DNA of 64,000 nucleotides from an uncultured Clostridia bacterium (lineage in GTDB: Bacteria > Bacillota > Clostridia > Oscillospirales > Acutalibacteraceae): the NCBI GenBank assembly GCA_905235625.1, contig CAJOLX010000002.1, positions 1 to 64,000 on the forward strand, given 5' to 3'. Made by a program: the position numbers and the translations under genes. Within the stretch, counting starts at the first letter, position 1. Every line of letters starts with the position of its first letter. Below, piece after piece: positions 59,251 through 64,000 of the stretch. The notes beneath the pieces were generated by a model. The model saw only the letters and a list, made by a program, of their open reading frames with translations. It was not told the DNA's origin and searched no databases.

Positions 59251-59279
59251 TTGATATTATAAAATCATTGTGATACTAT
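59251..59279 (+). promoter_or_regulatory. Promoter of rnhA and the alpha/beta-hydrolase
   Basis: TTGATA (59251-59256), 17-base spacer, TACTAT (59274-59279) with extended TG. Confidence 0.65.
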
Positions 59280-59310
59280 TATTTATCATAAATATTTGCG
59301 GAGCTTTGGT

Positions 59311-59751
59311 ATGAAGAAAAAAGTTGAAATATTTACCGACGGAGCCTGTTCGGGCAATCCCGGACCCGGCGGATGGGCTGCGATATTGAGATACGGCTCT
59401 AAAGAAAAAGAGATAAGCGGCAGCGAAGAAAGCACAACCAATAATCGCATGGAGCTTATGGCGGTAATAAGGGCCGTTCAAATGCTTAAAGAGCCTTGCG
59501 ACTTAACCATAACGAGCGATTCATCTTACGTTTGCAAAGCGTTTAACGAGGGCTGGCTTGACAGCTGGATAAAGCGCGGCTGGCGAAAAGCCGACAAATC
59601 CCCGGTGTTAAACGTTGAGCTCTGGCAGGAGCTGCTTAAAGCGCTCGAAATTCACGATTATAAATTCGAGTGGATAAAAGGCCACGACGGTCATCCCGAA
59701 AACGAAAGATGCGACGCTCTCGCCGTTTCGGAATATCAAAAATATCTTTAA
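59311..59751 (+). CDS. rnhA: Ribonuclease HI
   Basis: Enzyme of 146 residues degrading RNA in RNA-DNA hybrids. All four acidic catalytic residues can be placed: Asp in EIFTDGACSGNPGPGGWAAIL, Glu in TNNRMELMAVIRAVQML, Asp in TITSDSSYVCKAFNEG and Asp in ENERCDALA. The basic handle WIKRGWRKADKSPVLNVELW, as in E. coli RNase HI, is present. ATG 59311 has GGAG at 59300-59303 seven bases upstream. It is followed by the secreted hydrolase gene 17 bases later. Confidence 0.96.
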   Translation: MKKKVEIFTDGACSGNPGPGGWAAILRYGSKEKEISGSEESTTNNRMELMAVIRAVQMLKEPCDLTITSDSSYVCKAFNEGWLDSWIKRGWRKADKSPVLNVELWQELLKALEIHDYKFEWIKGHDGHPENERCDALAVSEYQKYL

Positions 59752-59768
59752 TCGGAGGAGATTATAAT

Positions 59769-61313
59769 ATGAAAAAGGCAGTTTCGCTTTTTCTCGCGCT
59801 TATTATCGCTTTGTCTGTTTCCGTAACCGCTCTCGCTTCATCGGGCGACTGCGAATGCGGCACTTTGCCGGTGGTTTTCGTTCACGGCTTCGGCTCATAC
59901 GCAATGTATATCGACCCCGAAAGCGACAGCCCCGAATCCGTATTTCCTCCCGCAACGGATAAAATTCTCAAGAGCGTGCCCGATATTCTTAAAGTGGTAA
60001 ACACGCTGTTTATTACAAAGAATTATGAAAAATGCGCCGACGCTCTCATTGACGTTGTGAAAGAGCTTCTCGGCGGAATTGCGTTTGACGGAAACGGCGA
60101 CCCGATAAACAACATCGGGCTTCTTCCAAACGAGCTGCCCACCGTTGACAAGCACAAGGGTCACAATTATGATTTTGACACTCACGCCGAAAATCATGCC
60201 GACTGCGACCAATATGATTTTTATTACAATTATCTTCTCGACCCCATGCTCAATGCGGAATATTTAAACGATTATATCACCTGCGTTAAAGAGCTTACAA
60301 ACCACAAGAAGGTTGATTTGGTCTGCCACAGCCAAGGCAACACAATCGTTGCCGCATATCTTCAAAAATACGGCGCGGGCAGCGTTAACAAAACCGTTTT
60401 CCTCTCCCCCGCTTATCTGGGCCTGAGTATGGTAGGAAACCTCTTTAATGAGAATATTCAGCTTGCCGGCAAGGGCGACGCGTTCACCCTTTATTTCTCG
60501 GGCCTTCTCGGCAAAGACCCTGCGGGTCAGCTCGCTTCCGCCATAATATCTTCTCTTAACGACGCCTGCGTTTTGCCTTATCTGCTTTACACCTTCCAGA
60601 AGCTCGTTGACGCTCAGTTTAACAGAGTGTTTGACGAGGCGCTGATAGAAGTGTTCGGCACAAGCCCTGCGGTGTGGTCATTCTGCCCCGACGAATACTA
60701 TGAAAGCGCTAAAGCGAATATGTTCCCCGACACGGAGAAATACGCGGGCTTAATAGCGAAAATCGACGATTATCACTACAACGTTCAGTGCAAACTCACC
60801 GATATTCTCGATTCGGCAGAGCGTCAGGGAATGTCATTCGCGATTTGCGCGGGATATAACATACCCACTATTCCCATCAGCGGCGAAGAAGAAGGTCAGA
60901 GCGATATGCTCATCGACACAAAGTATATGTCAATAGGCGCAACAGGAGCAAAGCCCGGCAAAATCTTCGGCGAAGATTACGAGCAGAAAAATTACGCCGG
61001 CGGAATAAACTATATCTCGCCCGACAGAATTATTGACGCTTCGACCTGCGCTTATCCCGACAGAACGTGGTTCTTTAAAGACCAGGGGCACGATAAATTC
61101 CCCGCAGGCTACATCGCCTTTATCACCGACCTGCTCGCTCATGAAGGTCAGCCCACCGTTTCCGATATGACCGATTACGTTCAGTTTATGACGACGGATT
61201 CCGACGAAAATATCGTTTTTATAAAAGGTCCGGAAGAAAAGGACACAAGATATAATATCGAAATAATCTTTGATTCGCTCGGTCAGATGATTGCAGGCGC
61301 ATTCACTAAATAA
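59769..61313 (+). CDS. Secreted alpha/beta-hydrolase (lipase-like)
   Basis: Exported protein of 514 residues. The signal peptide is MKKAVSLFLALIIALSVSVTALA, with cleavage near SSGDC. The hydrolase core begins PVVFVHGFGSYA (HG oxyanion motif) and the nucleophile elbow is VDLVCHSQGNTIVAAYL, C-H-S-Q-G in place of the usual G-x-S-x-G. A late His candidate lies in FKDQGHDKFPAGYIAF, and Asp in ASTCAYPDRTWFF. It may act on lipids or esters outside the cell; the substrate is unknown. ATG 59769 has GGAGGAG upstream at 59754. The protein is longer than simple lipases because of two inserts around the core. Confidence 0.8.
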   Translation: MKKAVSLFLALIIALSVSVTALASSGDCECGTLPVVFVHGFGSYAMYIDPESDSPESVFPPATDKILKSVPDILKVVNTLFITKNYEKCADALIDVVKELLGGIAFDGNGDPINNIGLLPNELPTVDKHKGHNYDFDTHAENHADCDQYDFYYNYLLDPMLNAEYLNDYITCVKELTNHKKVDLVCHSQGNTIVAAYLQKYGAGSVNKTVFLSPAYLGLSMVGNLFNENIQLAGKGDAFTLYFSGLLGKDPAGQLASAIISSLNDACVLPYLLYTFQKLVDAQFNRVFDEALIEVFGTSPAVWSFCPDEYYESAKANMFPDTEKYAGLIAKIDDYHYNVQCKLTDILDSAERQGMSFAICAGYNIPTIPISGEEEGQSDMLIDTKYMSIGATGAKPGKIFGEDYEQKNYAGGINYISPDRIIDASTCAYPDRTWFFKDQGHDKFPAGYIAFITDLLAHEGQPTVSDMTDYVQFMTTDSDENIVFIKGPEEKDTRYNIEIIFDSLGQMIAGAFTK

Positions 61314-61323
61314 TGCTGTAAAA

Positions 61324-61370
61324 TAAAATCAACGTGGCGCAAACGGTATGCTTGCGCCACGCTGATTTTA
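61324..61370. terminator. Bidirectional terminator between the hydrolase and the aminotransferase
   Basis: Long stem: AAAATCA-CGTGGCGCAA pairs with TTGCGCCACG-TGATTTT around a nine-base loop. A-rich left and T-rich right flanks serve both convergent genes. Confidence 0.85.
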
Positions 61371-61446
61371 TACATATTTTTCTTTGTTCTGTTCTTCTTG
61401 TCAGCACTTGCAAGGGCTGCATAGCTTAAGACGACAGCCCACAGAC

Positions 61447-62709
61447 TTATGCTGTTATTTTTTCTATTGCTGCTATTTCTACGCACAAGCAAAGAATGTC
61501 GACTGCTTTCTTTAGCTCGTCAAGCGACGGGAACGTGGGAGCAATTCTTATGTTGCTGTCGTCCGGGTCTTTTCCGTAAGGGAAGGTTGCGCCGGCTCCG
61601 GTAAGAGTAACGCCCGCTTCCCTGCAAAGCGACGCAACTCTTTTAGCGCAGCCGTTCATAACGTTTAAGCTGATGAAATATCCGCCGTTGGGGTCAGTCC
61701 ATTCTGCAATGCCTTTGCCGGCAAGATTTTTTTCAAACGCTTCAATAACGCATTCAAACTTGGGCTTAAGAATTTCGGCATGCTTCTTCATGTGAGCGTT
61801 AATGCCGTCAATATCCTTAAAGAAAGCGGCGTGACGGAGCTGATTTATCTTATCGTAGCCGATGGTCTGAGCATTCATTCTGCTCTTGATTGCCGCTATA
61901 TTTGCGCTTGAAGCCGCAAGGGCGCTCACGCCCGCGCCGGGATAAGAAATTTTTGAAGTTGAAGTAACCTCAATGAAAAAGTCTTCCGTGCCGTATTCTT
62001 CCGCAGCCTCAAAGATGTTTAGCAATGAATCGTGATTATCTTTTACGTGATGAACGCAGTAGGCGTTATCCCAGATAACTCTGAAATCCTTTGCAGCAGG
62101 CTTTAAAGATGCAAACCTGCGCACGGTTTCGTCTGAATAAGTTATGCCCGTGGGGTTTGAATACATGGGTACGCAGAAAACGCCCTTTACGCTTTCGTCT
62201 TTAACAAGCTCGTCAATAAGGTCCATATCTGGCCCGTTTTCATTCATCGGCACGTTTATCATTTCAATGCCGAAATGCTCAAGAATTGTGAAGTGCCTGT
62301 CATAACCGGGCACGGGGCAAAGGAATTTAATCTTTTTGCCTGCCCACGGACCGTCGCCCGCGCCGAAAACCATGCATTGAGAAACGTAATCGTACATAAT
62401 CGTAAGGCTTGCGTTGCCGAAAACGATTATATTTTCGGGCTTTACCGAAAGAATATCGGCAAAAATGGCTTTGCACTCGGGAATACCGTCAAGCACACCG
62501 TAATTTCTAACTTCGGTGCCGTCGGACGCCTTGAAATTGCCGAGCAGAGCGGGGTCAAGAATTCCGTCGGAAAGAGCAAGCTGATCCGAGCCGGGCTTGC
62601 CTCTTGCCATATTGAGCGAAAGCGACTGAGATTTGTATTCTTCATATTTTGAATTAAGCTCGTCATACCTGATTTTCAGTTCCGATTTTGAAAGCTCTTC
62701 CAATTTCAT
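61447..62709 (-). CDS. Class Ic aspartate aminotransferase-like PLP enzyme
   Basis: Enzyme of 420 residues of the Aminotran_MocR (PF12897) type, a subgroup of fold-type I aminotransferases shown in some members to be aspartate aminotransferases. Markers: LNMARGKPGSDQLALSDGILD, NYGVLDGIPECKAIFADIL, GNASLTIMYDYVSQCMVFG, VPMYSNPTGITYSDETVRRFA, VIWDNAYCVHH, and the PLP lysine in EVTSTSKISYPGAGVSALA. The full length is present. It has a GGAGG site and its own promoter. Its partner reactions are likely Asp/Glu or aromatic amino acid transamination. Confidence 0.92.
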   Translation of the reverse strand: MKLEELSKSELKIRYDELNSKYEEYKSQSLSLNMARGKPGSDQLALSDGILDPALLGNFKASDGTEVRNYGVLDGIPECKAIFADILSVKPENIIVFGNASLTIMYDYVSQCMVFGAGDGPWAGKKIKFLCPVPGYDRHFTILEHFGIEMINVPMNENGPDMDLIDELVKDESVKGVFCVPMYSNPTGITYSDETVRRFASLKPAAKDFRVIWDNAYCVHHVKDNHDSLLNIFEAAEEYGTEDFFIEVTSTSKISYPGAGVSALAASSANIAAIKSRMNAQTIGYDKINQLRHAAFFKDIDGINAHMKKHAEILKPKFECVIEAFEKNLAGKGIAEWTDPNGGYFISLNVMNGCAKRVASLCREAGVTLTGAGATFPYGKDPDDSNIRIAPTFPSLDELKKAVDILCLCVEIAAIEKITA

Positions 62710-62751
62710 TTTTGAATTTCCTCCGACTTATAATTTCACATACGATTGCAT

Positions 62752-62780
62752 ATATTACACTATTTTAGAGAATTTTGCAA
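62752..62780 (-). promoter_or_regulatory. Promoter of the aminotransferase
   Basis: Minus strand TTGCAA (62775-62780), 17-base spacer, TAATAT (62752-62757). The bases 62768-62787 are identical to the tRNA-Thr promoter region at 46222-46241. Confidence 0.75.
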
Positions 62781-62811
62781 GTGTTTTATTTCTTCCCTGC
62801 ATTTTTGCCGT

Positions 62812-64000
62812 TTAAGACTCATCAATCAAATTATAGATTTTGCTCCTTACGGAGAGAAATTCTTCATCGCTGTGAGTGTATGATTTGAACGTGATATTGC
62901 CCAAAAGCTTAAGCGTTTCATCCCTGCCGATTTTGCTTTCAAGCGTTTTAAGAGCTCCGATATCCTGTATCGCTTCGTAAAATACTTTGAGTCTCAGCGA
63001 CGGATAAGCCGTTCCGTCGGGAGCGGGATAAACCACAAACGAATCGCCGGACGGGAATTTGCCGCCCGCGTCGGTGCTTTTAAACGGGTCAACGCTCTCG
63101 AGCGAATACTGAGTGTTGTAAAAATTATATCCCCACTGCAAAAAGCCCTTAAGGTCGTATTTGTATGCCAAAGAGCCGAGAATTCTGTTTCTGAGAGAAG
63201 GCATAGCGATAAATCTGTTAGGCACGTAATCCGAATGCTGACCGCAGCAGTAATATGTCCAGAGCCCGGGCACTTTGCCGTTAAACTGCTCAATATTATT
63301 TTCGCACGGAACAGGAATATCAACGCTGCCGAGCTTGTAAAATTCATAGTTTGAAAGAGCGTCCAAAACCGGATAACCTTCAAAAGCTTTTCTTATGAGC
63401 TCTGCTCTTTTGCCGTAAACTGCAAGATGCTTTTCCTCGGGCTCATCCGAAATATGAATAAACGTTTTATCTGCAATACCTTTGCCGAGAAGATACTTAT
63501 TAAGCTCCGATGCAAAGGACAAAAGAAAGCTGTCATATTCTTCGCTGTCCGTAGGAGTGTCCCAGCCGAAAATTCTTTTTTCTTCTCCGCTCTCATTTAA
63601 GGCGATTATTTTCGGCGCGTGCTCGGCTCCCCACTGAGTGAAGAAATGGCTCATTTCAAAATATTTTACGCCCTCTTCAAGGCACATATCGACCCACTTA
63701 TCAAGATTTGAAAAATCAAATTCGTATGCGTTTTCGCCGATGATTTTGACCTTGACAAGTTGAACGGTCGTTCTTTCGTGACCTACGGCAGTGTCAAGAG
63801 GAGGAGTGAATAGCGGCGTTAAAATGCAGTTTGCTCCGTGATGAACGGCAGCGGAAATAAAATTGCGGCAGATGCGCCAAAATTCGTCGCTCAAAGCCTC
63901 GACGCCGTAATAATCGCAAAGGCAATCGGCGTGAAACCAATTTGTGTGAATGAGCTCGTTTTCGGGCAAAAACGCGTCAATGATTTTAATTCGGAAGTTT
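62812..64000 (-). CDS. DUF4091 / GH123-like protein, 5' end cut by the window
   Basis: The reading frame is open through the right edge of the window, so the N-terminus is missing; the visible part is about 395 residues. The text IIDAFLPENELIHTNWFHADCLCDYYGVEALSDEFW, ILTPLFTPPLDTAVGHERTTVQLV, KYFEMSHFFTQWGAEHAPKIIA and FIHISDEPEEKH is characteristic of DUF4091 proteins, which relate to GH123 N-acetylgalactosaminidases. The Asp-Glu pair in HISDEP is the likely catalytic pair. A TTG at 63969 could be taken as a start, but the frame continues upstream with typical domain sequence (FRIKIID). Confidence 0.88.
   Translation of the reverse strand, partial: NFRIKIIDAFLPENELIHTNWFHADCLCDYYGVEALSDEFWRICRNFISAAVHHGANCILTPLFTPPLDTAVGHERTTVQLVKVKIIGENAYEFDFSNLDKWVDMCLEEGVKYFEMSHFFTQWGAEHAPKIIALNESGEEKRIFGWDTPTDSEEYDSFLLSFASELNKYLLGKGIADKTFIHISDEPEEKHLAVYGKRAELIRKAFEGYPVLDALSNYEFYKLGSVDIPVPCENNIEQFNGKVPGLWTYYCCGQHSDYVPNRFIAMPSLRNRILGSLAYKYDLKGFLQWGYNFYNTQYSLESVDPFKSTDAGGKFPSGDSFVVYPAPDGTAYPSLRLKVFYEAIQDIGALKTLESKIGRDETLKLLGNITFKSYTHSDEEFLSVRSKIYNLIDES

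Overview
The window reads as a chromosome segment of a Gram-positive, anaerobic gut bacterium of the class Clostridia, probably close to the Oscillospirales/Ruminococcaceae; this is inferred from gene content, not from a database search. Supporting signs are sigma-A type promoters with extended -10 boxes, strong Shine-Dalgarno sites with many TTG/GTG starts, hemZ, a long-form hpf, a Bacillus-like yab/divIC gene block, ferredoxin-linked amino-acid fermentation genes, and several glycoside hydrolases paired with GPH-family sugar symporters. The sporulation genes yabP and yabQ, normally inside the yab block, are absent, which fits a non-sporulating lineage.

Layout. 1-2.5 kb: accessory leftward operon (acetyltransferase, methyltransferase, P-loop kinase, acetyltransferase) with a palindrome over its promoter. 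2.7-5.75 kb: a probable mobile or ex-mobile unit on the + strand, with an AAA/DUF4143 ATPase, a serine recombinase broken by a one-base frameshift, and an unusual array of short hairpins separated by an 8-bp direct repeat. 5.8-10.2 kb: leftward sugar operon (metallophosphoesterase, GPH symporter, GH43). 10.3-13.7 kb: a 1041-residue secreted protein with seven Cna_B-like repeats, preceded by two tandem terminators and a short structured transcript that could encode a 32-residue peptide. 14-19.3 kb: clostripain-like protease, serS, an Mrp-type ATPase and a DUF1624 membrane protein. 19.4-24.25 kb: rightward operon of gtrA, GPH symporter, GH29 fucosidase-like enzyme and NAD(P)HX repair enzyme. 24.3-27.5 kb: phosphoesterase, lipid kinase and rRNA methyltransferase.

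27.5-40.2 kb is a long leftward housekeeping run: recJ, rel, dtd, an MBL hydrolase, hemZ, a flippase, mazG, hup, rqcP, divIC, an S1 protein, a lone fumarase alpha subunit and hpf. 40.4-46.2 kb is a rightward catabolic operon from a perfect consensus promoter: acyl-CoA ligase, iorA, iorB, a PaaK-type ligase and an ACT protein. It probably converts aryl-2-oxo acids to aryl-acyl-CoA and then releases acid with ATP formation. tRNA-Thr(GGU) and trmO follow. 47.1-51.2 kb is potABCD. 51.9-59.2 kb is one leftward operon of parE, parC, a TrmH-type methyltransferase, GH27 alpha-galactosidase, a Zn-ribbon protein and a glycerophosphodiesterase. The window ends with rnhA, a secreted alpha/beta-hydrolase, a class Ic aspartate aminotransferase and a DUF4091 (GH123-like) gene cut by the window edge.

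The most unusual signals are the hairpin array behind the broken recombinase, the structured element with short ORF upstream of the repeat protein, a 20-bp identity between the promoters of tRNA-Thr and the aminotransferase, an apparently leaderless membrane-protein gene, and the loss of yabP/yabQ with a promoter in their place. No CRISPR array or rRNA was seen.
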